47,052 nt of DNA, from the NCBI GenBank assembly GCA_015521325.1, contig WAOK01000051.1, positions 1 to 47,052 of the forward strand, written 5' to 3'. The notes beneath the pieces are model-generated. The model worked only from the letters and a program-made list of their open reading frames with translations. It was not told the origin of the DNA and did not search any database. This document shows positions 1 to 9,436 of this stretch, in pieces (the first letter of the stretch is position 1; the number at the start of each line of letters is the position of its first letter). Made by a program: the position numbers and the translations under genes. Source of the DNA: Desulfurococcales archaeon (GTDB lineage: Archaea > Thermoproteota > Thermoprotei_A > Sulfolobales > NBVN01).

Positions 1-201
1 CAAAGTATAACCTATCCATCCGATTAGGCCCATGACGACCGCGACCGCCACGACCGCTGTCAATTTAAGAAGGAAGTAATCGACAGACATACCAAAGACC
101 TCGATGTCCGGCGGACAGAACATGAGCCAGATATACAGAATCGTAACAATAATCGCGACGACCAGCATTACGGCACCAATCACTTTGGCCCTAAACACCA
201 C
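1..201 (-). CDS. Partial small membrane protein (C-terminus beyond the window)
   Basis: Reverse complement from GTG at 201 is open to base 1: VVFRAKVIGAVMLVVAIIVTILYIWLMFCPPDIEVFGMSVDYFLLKLTAVVAVAVVMGLIGWIGYTL; two hydrophobic segments. Confidence 0.6.
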   Translation of the reverse strand, partial: MVFRAKVIGAVMLVVAIIVTILYIWLMFCPPDIEVFGMSVDYFLLKLTAVVAVAVVMGLIGWIGYTL

Positions 202-296
202 TGATTCACCTATCCTAAAGGGTCACGCATTGAAATATAAACAACTGTCCCCCTGAGGTTATTTGTGTAGTGCACAGAGGTTAGCGGGACACCTAA

Positions 297-1229
297 ATGG
301 TCAGGGTTGGTGTCGTCGGCGTAGGCAACATGGGGAGGCACCACGCTAGAGTCTACAAAGAACTCGAGAAGGAGATCGAGGGTATTGAGCTAGTGGGTGT
401 CGTCGATAAGAACCTTGAAAGAGCCAGGGCGGTTGGCGGCTCCCTCGGGGTTCGTTACTTCACCGATTACAAAGAGCTATTAAGTATTGGCGTTGACGCT
501 GTAAGCATCGCCGTGCCCACGACCCTGCATAGGGACATAACGATTCCCTTCCTTAAGGCAGGTGTCGATGTCCTCGTAGAGAAACCAATCGCTTCCACGA
601 CCGAAGAAGCGGAGGAGATGGTGAGGACAGCCAAGGAGTACGGTCGGATACTGATGGTCGGCCACATAGAAAGGTTTAACCCTGCTGTTTCGAGACTGAG
701 GCAATTACTCGCTAGAGGCATAATAGGGAAGCCTCTTGTCTTCAGTGCGAAGAGGGTCGGTCCGTACCCACCCCAGATCATGGATACTGACGTAGTAAGG
801 GATCTGGCGATCCACGACATAGACGTAATATACTATCTTCTCGGAGAGCCCGAGATCGGAGACGTTATTGTGCGTGGGGGGTCAATCATTCACCCAAGGG
901 GTTTAATGGACTACGCCGTTGTGCTGATGGAGGCAGGCGGTGCAGTAGGCGTTGTTGAGGCCAATTGGCTCACACCATACAAGGTGAGGAAACTGAGTGT
1001 TGTAGGAGAGAAGGGTATAGCTAACGTGGACTACATAGAACAGAGCCTGAAGATTTACGATAAGGAATTCACCATAGACGTGCGGATAAGAAAAAAGGAG
1101 CCACTAAAGGCGGAGCTTAGGCATTTCATCAACTGCGTCATGGGGAAAGAGGAGCCTTTAGTACCGGGGGAGAAGGCCCTGGCTGTGCTGAGAGCTATTG
1201 AGAAGGCTATAGGAGCTAATCCCCGGTAA
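297..1229 (+). CDS. Gfo/Idh/MocA-family NAD(P)-dependent oxidoreductase
   Basis: N-terminal Rossmann VGVVGVGNMGRHHARVY; EKPIA motif; GHIERFNPA. Confidence 0.9.
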   Translation: MVRVGVVGVGNMGRHHARVYKELEKEIEGIELVGVVDKNLERARAVGGSLGVRYFTDYKELLSIGVDAVSIAVPTTLHRDITIPFLKAGVDVLVEKPIASTTEEAEEMVRTAKEYGRILMVGHIERFNPAVSRLRQLLARGIIGKPLVFSAKRVGPYPPQIMDTDVVRDLAIHDIDVIYYLLGEPEIGDVIVRGGSIIHPRGLMDYAVVLMEAGGAVGVVEANWLTPYKVRKLSVVGEKGIANVDYIEQSLKIYDKEFTIDVRIRKKEPLKAELRHFINCVMGKEEPLVPGEKALAVLRAIEKAIGANPR

Positions 1230-2703
1230 TTATAAGTGACTTAAGAGACTTTGGTAGTAGTTCCTTGATTAAGACAGACACGTCCTCTCTCTTGATATAA
1301 CCAATAACCCACAGGAGGGAGTAGCCAACGGCAACAGATATCGTAATCCATAGCAACCAGAGACCAGGCACCTGCTTCGTTAGTAACCAGCACAGGAAAC
1401 CCGATAGGGAGGACACACCCAGTATCCCGAGAACAGACAACCATGGAATGCTGTAACTCCTCTCATGGGCCAGCAGGGCCGAATGCGCTAAACCAACTGC
1501 CGCCCCCACGAGGTAAGAGAAGGCTGCCCCTGTACTGCCCATAACCGGCGTTAATAGTATGTACAGAACAATCCTCGTTAAGCTTGCGCTGAGACCTATG
1601 CCGAGAACATCAAGAAACCTATTAAAGGAGTAGCTAAGGTTCATCACTGACATCACAAGAACCATGAGCAGATTAGCGATGAGTGCGAGCGTAAGCGCCG
1701 CCCATGCATCACCGTACTCTGGCTTTATGAAAGAGAGAACCTCCCTAGCAGCTCCAGCTATCGTGAGTGCTGTGGGACCCACAAAAGCCATGCCAACACG
1801 GAGAGATTCCCATAGAGCCCTCTCTTTGGTACTGTCTAGACCGCTTAAGTAAGGCAACATTATCGACTGAAGGCTCGTCGAGAAACCCGTGACGAAGTTA
1901 GCGATCGTGAGGGCTATGTAGAGGTTGCCTGTTTCCTCGGGGCTCCAAACGCTGTACACAGCTATGACAGCTAGCTGCCTCCCCAGAACGGTGACCATGT
2001 TCGGGAGCCAAGACGGTATACCAGCTTTGAGGACGTCGGGCAAGAAGCGAATATCCAGTATTCCATGAAGACCTGCCCTTCTCATGACGTAAATCATTCC
2101 GATAACACCGAAGACAGCACTCTGAATTATGAAGGCAGAAACAATTCCTACCCACCCAAACCCCAACATCACTAGAGTCAACCCAATAGCGAGCTTGGCC
2201 GCATTGGACACTGCTACGGCCGCAAAGTAGGGCCGTGTCACCATAATACCTATGAAGTAGTTCATGAAAATGTCGGTAGAAAGTGCTAAGATTAGGTAGG
2301 ATGATATAAGGAGCTGGGAGGGCCCGTAGTTAAGTAAGGGCTTACCTGCAAGGGAGATTAACAAAAGTATGATCGCTGACACAAAATTAGCTAGGAGGAC
2401 ATACGTGAAGGCGCTCCAGAAGTAGGTTGCCTCGCAGAGTTTATCATTCCTAGATACACAGTGTCCCAACCATTTACTCATGCCCACCCCTGCGCCTAGG
2501 CTAACGGCTGATGAGACTAGGTAAGCTAGACTGATAACAGCCGACGCCGTCCCTACGTCCTTAGCCCCGGCGATCGCATAGAGTAGAACCCAGAAAACAA
2601 ACCCGACCAAATTGTTGACCATGCTACCCAAGTATAGCCATAGGCTGCTGCGAATGACCGTGCTGACCCCATCCTTATCCTGGCTTGACTCGATCGCCGA
2701 CAC
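1216..2703 (-). CDS. Polysaccharide flippase-like multi-TM membrane protein (Wzx/MATE-like)
   Basis: 495 aa, many TM segments, MOP-superfamily-like layout; next to glycosyltransferase genes. Confidence 0.75.
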   Translation of the reverse strand: MSAIESSQDKDGVSTVIRSSLWLYLGSMVNNLVGFVFWVLLYAIAGAKDVGTASAVISLAYLVSSAVSLGAGVGMSKWLGHCVSRNDKLCEATYFWSAFTYVLLANFVSAIILLLISLAGKPLLNYGPSQLLISSYLILALSTDIFMNYFIGIMVTRPYFAAVAVSNAAKLAIGLTLVMLGFGWVGIVSAFIIQSAVFGVIGMIYVMRRAGLHGILDIRFLPDVLKAGIPSWLPNMVTVLGRQLAVIAVYSVWSPEETGNLYIALTIANFVTGFSTSLQSIMLPYLSGLDSTKERALWESLRVGMAFVGPTALTIAGAAREVLSFIKPEYGDAWAALTLALIANLLMVLVMSVMNLSYSFNRFLDVLGIGLSASLTRIVLYILLTPVMGSTGAAFSYLVGAAVGLAHSALLAHERSYSIPWLSVLGILGVSSLSGFLCWLLTKQVPGLWLLWITISVAVGYSLLWVIGYIKREDVSVLIKELLPKSLKSLIITGD

Positions 2704-2809
2704 CTCCGAGCCAGGCTGTTCCTCAGTACACCACGCACTATTATTTCCTCCTTATGTAGCAATGCCTCAAGAAATAGGTTCCTGGAACCCTAGGGGTATC
2801 ACACGCAGG

Positions 2810-4429
2810 TCATTCGATGCCACACGCATCAACAGCGATCACAACATTACTGCCGTATGACACTAGCCTTGAGCTCTCCCTCAACTCAGCCTTAGCGATG
2901 TTTACTATACCAACGAACCCTACCTCTTTATTGAACCAACTCACAATTGCCTCCTTTGGCCGCGCTGAACAACCGTTCCCCTGCAATACCTTAAACAACT
3001 CCCGCACCGAGACCGATACATTCTCTAAAGAATCAAGAAAGAAGTACATCAGCCTCTCATCACCTAGGAAATTTCTGCCGGGTGCGATAGAGTTCAGTGA
3101 AGTGTACATGCCAACCTCCGAGGGCCTATAGACCCAGTATGACGTCATCGGGTCATAGCCAGCGATCGTATCAAATAGCGCCACAGAGGAAGAAGCTATC
3201 ACAACTATAACAATAGCCAGAGCAATCCTTTTCCTTCTTTCAGCAATGAGAGCCAAGGGAATAGCGCCTACAAAGAACAGGTAGTTGAGTATTCTGTGAA
3301 CAATCATCAAATACCCTGTCTTCCATAACATCAGGTACAGCGCGCTTGCACCAATGACCAACAACATCGACTTAGCCAGTGACAAGAATTCTCTGTTTCC
3401 TACTGAAAAAAGAATAACTACGCCTATGAGGGCGGGGATAAAGAAGAGCAAAAGAGATGGGCTCTCAGCACCTATCATAATTGGGAATCGAATGAATACA
3501 GCAATGAAGATAAGCGTAGCTGACGCAACAAGAGCGCCAAAGGCGAACTTACTATAGACCTTCGAGGTTCTTGGCACCTTCAAATACAGGAGTAGTACAG
3601 CAAGCACACTAATAGTATAAACAATGATGTCTAGCGGCTTAAACACCATTACTATTTTCCGAAACATCACAAGGTTGTAAATTACGAGAACTGATAATAC
3701 GGTAGAAGAATATGCGATAACCCTCTTTTTAACCACGCCACAACAGCCAGAGCTAGCGATAAAACTTGCCAAAAACACTGACACAAGCATCACTGCTGTT
3801 GGGACTAGATGCGTGAATACCGCGGCCATCAACAGCATCGTCATTAACGGATAGTTCCATCTCCTCGAAGAGCTCATCATATGTAGCGCTCCCATGACAA
3901 GGGTGAGGCCGAGGAACTCCTTTAGGGGAGCAGAGGTCATTAGTAAGAAACTGGGAAAAAAGAGAGCATACACAACAGCATAATAGGCACCAAAAGGATA
4001 TGCGCCCTTAAGCCAGGCGAGCAACATGACAGAAAATGAGGCAGTAATGAGGGCAGTAAAAAGATATACTATCACACGTTCATCGCCAAGGCCGACCAAC
4101 GCATAATACATTGCCATAGTGAGCGGTAAACCCGGCCAAACATACGCCGTATTTGAGTGTGTGGCCTGAGGTAGTGGTGGAGCCGCCCCCATAGATACTC
4201 TCTTAGCTAGATTGATAACGGGCCAAACATCTGTTGAGAAAGGTTCACCAGTAACCAATACCGGTATGAGTCTAACGATAGCGCCAGAGACAATGAGGAG
4301 GAAAAGCAGTAAAGCATGTGGGGCCGTGCCATAGTTGGACGGCTTCACTGTCCCAGCCGTATCCCTACTCCCTTCCATACGGCATAACCCGCTATCTCTG
4401 GCTGATGTGATTTCGGTGAGTGACCCCAA
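2810..4429 (-). CDS. Large multi-TM membrane protein, possible GT-C-like glycosyltransferase
   Basis: 539 aa, about 12 hydrophobic segments; early extracytoplasmic loop (GEPFSTDVWPVINLAKR) resembling GT-C enzymes. Confidence 0.6.
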   Translation of the reverse strand: MGSLTEITSARDSGLCRMEGSRDTAGTVKPSNYGTAPHALLLFLLIVSGAIVRLIPVLVTGEPFSTDVWPVINLAKRVSMGAAPPLPQATHSNTAYVWPGLPLTMAMYYALVGLGDERVIVYLFTALITASFSVMLLAWLKGAYPFGAYYAVVYALFFPSFLLMTSAPLKEFLGLTLVMGALHMMSSSRRWNYPLMTMLLMAAVFTHLVPTAVMLVSVFLASFIASSGCCGVVKKRVIAYSSTVLSVLVIYNLVMFRKIVMVFKPLDIIVYTISVLAVLLLYLKVPRTSKVYSKFAFGALVASATLIFIAVFIRFPIMIGAESPSLLLFFIPALIGVVILFSVGNREFLSLAKSMLLVIGASALYLMLWKTGYLMIVHRILNYLFFVGAIPLALIAERRKRIALAIVIVVIASSSVALFDTIAGYDPMTSYWVYRPSEVGMYTSLNSIAPGRNFLGDERLMYFFLDSLENVSVSVRELFKVLQGNGCSARPKEAIVSWFNKEVGFVGIVNIAKAELRESSRLVSYGSNVVIAVDACGIE

Positions 4430-4553
4430 TCACATGTTTACCTCGCGAACACTTTTGTGATTATCTACGTGAGCATAGTCGGAGATCTTGTGGTCTGCGA
4501 CAACTGAAAGATTATATCTTGTTCACTAGCCAGGAATCATAGATGAAACGCAG

Positions 4554-5522
4554 ATGAGGCCTAGAAGACGATGCGATATAGGGAAGGATGTCTCAGTGCT
4601 GGTACCTGTACTCAACGAGAAAGAGGCGATAGGCGACGTCATCGACGAAATACTCTCTATTGGTGTCCCAAAAGAAAGAATAATAGTTGTTGATGGCGGA
4701 AGCACCGACGGAACGCCCGATATAGCCAAGTCCAAGGGCGTTATTGTTGTTAGACAGTTCGGTAAAGGTAAAGCAGACGCTGTGAGGACAGGTCTCGAGC
4801 TCGTCGATACAGAGTATGTGGTAGTTATTGACGGTGATTACAGCTACCCCGCCAAGTACATAAGGGACATGCTCGATAGGATATGCAGCGACATAAGGTA
4901 TGATGAGGTCATAGGGGCCAGAGTGAGGGGAAGGGAGAACATACCCTTAATAAACAGGTTCGGTAACTGGTTCTTGACGAGGATCTTTAATCTCCTCTTC
5001 AATACAAACCTCAGAGACGTGCTCTCAGGTCTCTATCTAGTGAGGACGAAGACATTATCGTCCGCCCTCTTCGAGACCAGTGGCTTCAGTGTAGAGGTCG
5101 AGATCGCTGCTCACGTAGCATCCGTCGGGGGAGAGATAGGCGAAGTGGAGATAGAGTACAGGAGAAGGAAGGGTAAAAGCAAGCTCAGCCAGTCATTTAC
5201 GAAAAGTCTGTCTACAGGGGTTAGCATATTCGCTGACATTATACGGCTGGCGTGGAGGTATAACCCCGCATCCTTGATATTCTCCTTAGGTGCATTAATG
5301 CTGGTTCCTGGGATAGCTCTGGGCCTCGTTGTCGCGTATCACTACTTCTTCACAGGGATCAAGTACTACGTGAGGGGTTTAATAGCCATCATGCTGACCC
5401 TGGCCGGCTTCCATTCGCTAATAGCGGCTGTACAGATGATATATAGTAAGAGAATGGAGAAACGAATAATAAGAAGAATAGACGCTCTGGAGAGGATTCT
5501 AACGGAGAAGAAAAAAGAATAA
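4554..5522 (+). CDS. GT2 family glycosyltransferase (dolichyl-phosphate sugar synthase-like) with C-terminal TM segments
   Basis: VSVLVPVLNEKEAIGDVIDEI, VVDGGSTDGT, VVIDGDYSYPAKYI; two C-terminal TM helices. Confidence 0.9.
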   Translation: MRPRRRCDIGKDVSVLVPVLNEKEAIGDVIDEILSIGVPKERIIVVDGGSTDGTPDIAKSKGVIVVRQFGKGKADAVRTGLELVDTEYVVVIDGDYSYPAKYIRDMLDRICSDIRYDEVIGARVRGRENIPLINRFGNWFLTRIFNLLFNTNLRDVLSGLYLVRTKTLSSALFETSGFSVEVEIAAHVASVGGEIGEVEIEYRRRKGKSKLSQSFTKSLSTGVSIFADIIRLAWRYNPASLIFSLGALMLVPGIALGLVVAYHYFFTGIKYYVRGLIAIMLTLAGFHSLIAAVQMIYSKRMEKRIIRRIDALERILTEKKKE

Positions 5523-5574
5523 AAAGAGATCATCATAAACCCCTTTACACCACTAAATACCTAGGAGGGGGTCT

Positions 5575-6417
5575 ATGGAGATAATCATTCTGGACGATAA
5601 CTACATATTAGGACACAAAGGGATGCTCGCCGAGCACGGCTTCTCTGCACTAGTTAAGATCCCGGACAAAGAACTCACCCTACTCTTCGATACGGGGACG
5701 ACCGGGTCAGTACTCATGAATAATTTAAGGCTGGCAGGCGTAGAACCTACTAACATAAATGCTGTAATAATAAGCCATAGGCACTACGACCACACCGGTG
5801 GGCTCAAGACATTCCTGGAAGCTAGGAGTGGCAACGAGACATTAGTAATCTCGCATCCCGACCTCTTCGAGCCAGCGTATGCCAAGAACAGGAAAGGCGG
5901 GATCAGGTACATAGGGAATCCCTTCCGGAAGGAGGAGCTTGAATCGTTAGGAGCTAGGTTTGCCTACACAAGGAGGCCCATGAGGATAGCCGACGGCGTC
6001 ATCGTCACAGGGGAGATACCGAGGGAGTGGGGGCCATCACACACGGGACACATGCTAAGACAAGGTGAAGAGGGTCTCGTCGAAGATATTCTACCAGATG
6101 ATTCCGCACTGATCCTAGAGACAGAAAAGGGACTCGTCATAATAACTGGGTGCGGTCATGCAGGCGTTGAAAACATCATCGAGTACGCTACAGAGATCGC
6201 GGGAGAGAAAAGAATTGCTGGCCTGATTGGAGGGTTACACTTGATGGGTGCAGAAGAACGCAGGATTGGGGAGGTTGTGAAGTATCTTACGAGTAGGGAA
6301 CCTGCTACGATCGCCCCAACTCACTGTACAGGGCTGAGGGCTCAGGCGGCTTTGGCGGCGGCATTCGGGAAGAGGTATGCCGTTGCCGGCGTGGGCACAG
6401 TGTTTAGGTTTGAGTGA
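5575..6417 (+). CDS. MBL-fold metallohydrolase
   Basis: ISHRHYDHTGGL motif, GCGHAG, PTHCTG; preceded by GGAGGGGG SD-like sequence. Confidence 0.9.
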   Translation: MEIIILDDNYILGHKGMLAEHGFSALVKIPDKELTLLFDTGTTGSVLMNNLRLAGVEPTNINAVIISHRHYDHTGGLKTFLEARSGNETLVISHPDLFEPAYAKNRKGGIRYIGNPFRKEELESLGARFAYTRRPMRIADGVIVTGEIPREWGPSHTGHMLRQGEEGLVEDILPDDSALILETEKGLVIITGCGHAGVENIIEYATEIAGEKRIAGLIGGLHLMGAEERRIGEVVKYLTSREPATIAPTHCTGLRAQAALAAAFGKRYAVAGVGTVFRFE

Positions 6418-6424
6418 GTCCGCC

Positions 6425-7411
6425 ATGAGTGCTAGGGCGCCGGAGACGGTTATTTGGATAGTGACCCATAGGTGCAACCTAAGGTGTAGGCACTGCTACG
6501 CTACAAAATATGCTGGCGAACGCGAGCTGGGCGAGGAGAGCTCCCTTAAGGCTGTGAAGATGTTCGCTGATGCAGGCGTGGAACACCTCCACATCACGGG
6601 TGGGGAACCGCTCCTATGGCAACCTTTATGGAGTGTCCTCGAGGCCGCTAATGCTAGCGGATTGGAGACGTCCCTATTCACTAACGGAACCCTCTTGCCA
6701 CTGAAGCCCGGGCTCGCTGGTAGAATCGCTGATAATGTAATCAAGGTGTACACATCCCTCGACGGGCCCTCACCAGCTATTCACGACGCTATTAGGGGGG
6801 CCGGGAGCTTCAGTAGAACGGTGGAGGGCGTCCGCCTCCTCATTAAGGAGGGTGTGAGAGTACACATCAACATGTCCGTCACCGAACTCAATTGGGCCTA
6901 CGTGAAGGACACGCTGAAGAAGGCTCTGGAGCTGGGGGCCTCTAGTGTCTCAATAATACCGGCTATGCCGGCGGGCAGGGCGGCCGAGACCGGTGTCTGG
7001 GTTAGGCCCCGGAACTTCATGAGAGCAGTGATGCAGGCAGCCGAGTTTAGTGAGGAGGAGGGTGTAGAGGTAGGTGTCTGGTGCGCTCCCTTCCTAGCTG
7101 CGATAAAGCTCCCGGGCAGGCTGAGGTACGGTAACTGCAGGGACTGGAGCGTGATGGACGTAACCCCATCAGGTAATGTCGTTACGTGTGATGTGCTAGG
7201 CGAGGTCGTTGCGAATATCTTCGAAGACGGTGTCGAGGGGGCGTGGAAAAAGCTCCTTACCTCGAGCATCCTGCGCAGCGTGTCTAGGCCCCCTCCCGAG
7301 TGCTCTGGCTGCCCCGCCGCGAGCGTGTGCAGAGGAGGCTGCTATGCTAGGGCAAAACTGCTTAAGGGTGTACATAACGCCAAGGACCCGCTCTGCCCGC
7401 TCAGTTTTTAG
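6425..7411 (+). CDS. Radical SAM / SPASM-domain protein
   Basis: CNLRCRHC cluster motif, ITGGEPLL; C-terminal CSGCPAASVCRGGC...DPLCPL SPASM cysteines. ATG at 6425 preferred over the ORF-track start 6377, which overlaps the MBL gene. Confidence 0.9.
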   Translation: MSARAPETVIWIVTHRCNLRCRHCYATKYAGERELGEESSLKAVKMFADAGVEHLHITGGEPLLWQPLWSVLEAANASGLETSLFTNGTLLPLKPGLAGRIADNVIKVYTSLDGPSPAIHDAIRGAGSFSRTVEGVRLLIKEGVRVHINMSVTELNWAYVKDTLKKALELGASSVSIIPAMPAGRAAETGVWVRPRNFMRAVMQAAEFSEEEGVEVGVWCAPFLAAIKLPGRLRYGNCRDWSVMDVTPSGNVVTCDVLGEVVANIFEDGVEGAWKKLLTSSILRSVSRPPPECSGCPAASVCRGGCYARAKLLKGVHNAKDPLCPLSF

Positions 7412-7417
7412 GGTAGC

Positions 7418-8170
7418 TCAAGGTCTCCGAAAGAGCTTGGGCCATATACCGGCTTTCCTAAGGCGCTTTTCCACATGGGGGTAGAGCGTCACCACCTCAG
7501 GCTCCAAGGACGGTGGGAGTGACGGGTCAATTGAGGCGAGCCTCTTCACAAGCCCTCTCAGCTCCTCTTCAGTGCAGAAGGACACCATTACCGAGGGATG
7601 CACTGAGACACCGCTGTCTATTAGGTTCTTAAGTGCCGCCAGCTGATACCTAAACGCTTCGGGCACGGCACCTGTTAGCCTGTGGAAGCCTTCCTCATTG
7701 CACGCCTTTATCGATACCCTAACATGGAGCTTTCGGTAACGTGACAGTTCTTCAGCGTATGAAGGGTCATACCCGATGAGGATTCCGTTGGTCTCAAGGA
7801 CGAAGATCACGTCCTCACTTGAGCGCTCCACTAAATCCAGCAGCCTCAGTAGATGCTCCCTACCTATGGTCGGCTCATTACCGGATACCCTGATCACCCT
7901 GTAACCCCCGGACCTGGAGCACCTGATGAGGGAGTTAAACACCTCCTCGGGCGAGTAGAACCTGCCTACAAGGTCAGGCCTTATTCTAGGCATGTTAGAC
8001 CAGCAGAACACGCAGCTCAGGTTGCAACCAACGCAGTCAGCGGCGCATGAGCCGCCGTAAAACCTGCCGGGCCTGCCTAGCCTATAATACTTCCTCCTAT
8101 CACCACGTACCACAACCTCCTCTATTCTTCTGCTCAGCTCTATCGGGTCGTATCCCTTGCTCCTCAACAC
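7418..8170 (-). CDS. Radical SAM protein (activating-enzyme-like)
   Basis: GGSCAADCVGCNLSCVFCWSN cysteine cluster; RVSGNEPTIG; ETNGILIG. Confidence 0.85.
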   Translation of the reverse strand: MLRSKGYDPIELSRRIEEVVVRGDRRKYYRLGRPGRFYGGSCAADCVGCNLSCVFCWSNMPRIRPDLVGRFYSPEEVFNSLIRCSRSGGYRVIRVSGNEPTIGREHLLRLLDLVERSSEDVIFVLETNGILIGYDPSYAEELSRYRKLHVRVSIKACNEEGFHRLTGAVPEAFRYQLAALKNLIDSGVSVHPSVMVSFCTEEELRGLVKRLASIDPSLPPSLEPEVVTLYPHVEKRLRKAGIWPKLFRRP

Positions 8171-8189
8171 CTATCAGGGAAAAGATTGC

Positions 8190-8591
8190 TTGGTAGAACA
8201 TATTTACTGGTGTCCCTACGTGAGGAGAACCAGCTTTGGGAGGGTTGTCTTTAAAGGTGCCGAGTACGGTCACGATATAGTCGTCTGTAACGGCCTTGTG
8301 AGACGCAGGAGAAAGGAGTTATCAGCCCATATGAGGTCAAGGTACGGGCACACACCCCTCACCGGCGACGAACTCAGGACATATATCGAGGAGTGCGGCA
8401 AACCCGAGGTCATATACATAGGGAGAGGGGTGTATGGAGCCCTCCCCCTCACCAAGGATGCTGAAGAACTTCTAAAAGAACTGTCTAAGGCCGGTGTAGA
8501 GATAGTTATGTCCGTAACTGATGACGGGCTCCTGGCGAGGGTGGAGGGAGAGCGGAGAAAGTACTTGGCTATAATTCACGTCACGTGCTGA
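8190..8591 (+). CDS. Mth938-like domain protein
   Basis: FGRVVFKGAEYGHDIVV ... PEVIYIGRGVYGALPLTKDAEELLKE resembles the Mth938/DUF498 fold; TTG at 8190 avoids overlap with the divergent gene. Confidence 0.75.
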   Translation: MVEHIYWCPYVRRTSFGRVVFKGAEYGHDIVVCNGLVRRRRKELSAHMRSRYGHTPLTGDELRTYIEECGKPEVIYIGRGVYGALPLTKDAEELLKELSKAGVEIVMSVTDDGLLARVEGERRKYLAIIHVTC

Positions 8592-8593
8592 GG

Positions 8594-9436
8594 TCACATC
8601 TTTCCAGCACCATACCGCATCGCTTCGCCGATGTACCTCTGGGCGAAGACGTACACGATTGCGACGGGTAGGGCGAAGAGCAGTGTCCTCGCTGCGAAGT
8701 CGCTCCAGTAGATCGTCTGCCCTGTGGCTGTCTGGTAGATGTAGGCGGCCAGGGTCTTTACCCCTAGGAAGCTGGCGAGTATGAACTCGCCCCATGCGCC
8801 CATGAAGGCGAAGAGCGCTATGATTATCATTGCTGGCTTTGATGCAGGGAGGATAATGTTGAACACTATCCTGGCCCAGCCAGCGCCGTCTATGAAGGCT
8901 GCCTCATCGAGGCTTTTGGGAAGGGAGTCGAAGTAGTTCTTAATGAGCCATGTCTGGAACGGGACTGCTGATGCCGTATATATCACCGCTAGGACGAACG
9001 GGTTCCCTACGACGGGCACGCCCATGGCGTTCAGCCTTAGGAGGAAGACGTAGAGGGCTATGACGGCCGCTATCCCGAAGCCTCCCCCTACCTGGCTGAG
9101 GACTAGGTAGAGCATGAGGAGAGAGGACTTCCCCTTGAAGCCGAACCTCGAGAATGCGTAGGCGGCTGGCGTGATCACGAGGACAGCCAACAATATGTTG
9201 GCGACCGCTACCGTGACGCTGGTGAGTGTCGAGCTGAAGAATTCTGGGTCACTCACGGCGTTTACGTAGTGCTCTAGGGACATGCCGAAGGACCACACGT
9301 CCTCAATGCTCGTTATCAGTACCTGCCCCCTAACCAGCGATGAGAGCACTATGTAGAAAACCGGGTACAGGAGAATGAACACAATTAAGGCGCCGAGAAC
9401 CGTCAACACTATCCTACCCAAGTACCTCCCTATCAT
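8594..9436 (-). CDS. Carbohydrate ABC transporter permease (MalG-like)
   Basis: EAAFIDGAGWARIVFNIILPASKPA EAA loop; 6 TM. Confidence 0.92.
   Translation of the reverse strand: MIGRYLGRIVLTVLGALIVFILLYPVFYIVLSSLVRGQVLITSIEDVWSFGMSLEHYVNAVSDPEFFSSTLTSVTVAVANILLAVLVITPAAYAFSRFGFKGKSSLLMLYLVLSQVGGGFGIAAVIALYVFLLRLNAMGVPVVGNPFVLAVIYTASAVPFQTWLIKNYFDSLPKSLDEAAFIDGAGWARIVFNIILPASKPAMIIIALFAFMGAWGEFILASFLGVKTLAAYIYQTATGQTIYWSDFAARTLLFALPVAIVYVFAQRYIGEAMRYGAGKM

Noticed and set aside
467-820. Long antisense ORFs such as 467-820(-), 11862-12464(+), 29351-29932(-), 35790-36422(+)
   Set aside because: All lie opposite strongly supported CDSs and have shadow-ORF composition typical of GC-rich coding DNA.
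2785-2800. GGTTCC-TGGAACC inverted repeat, considered as a T-arm-like piece of a tRNA
   Set aside because: No acceptor, D or anticodon arms around it; just a short inverted repeat.
5515-5545. ATGATGA on the minus strand in the gap after the GT2 gene
   Set aside because: No CTGA box within guide distance.
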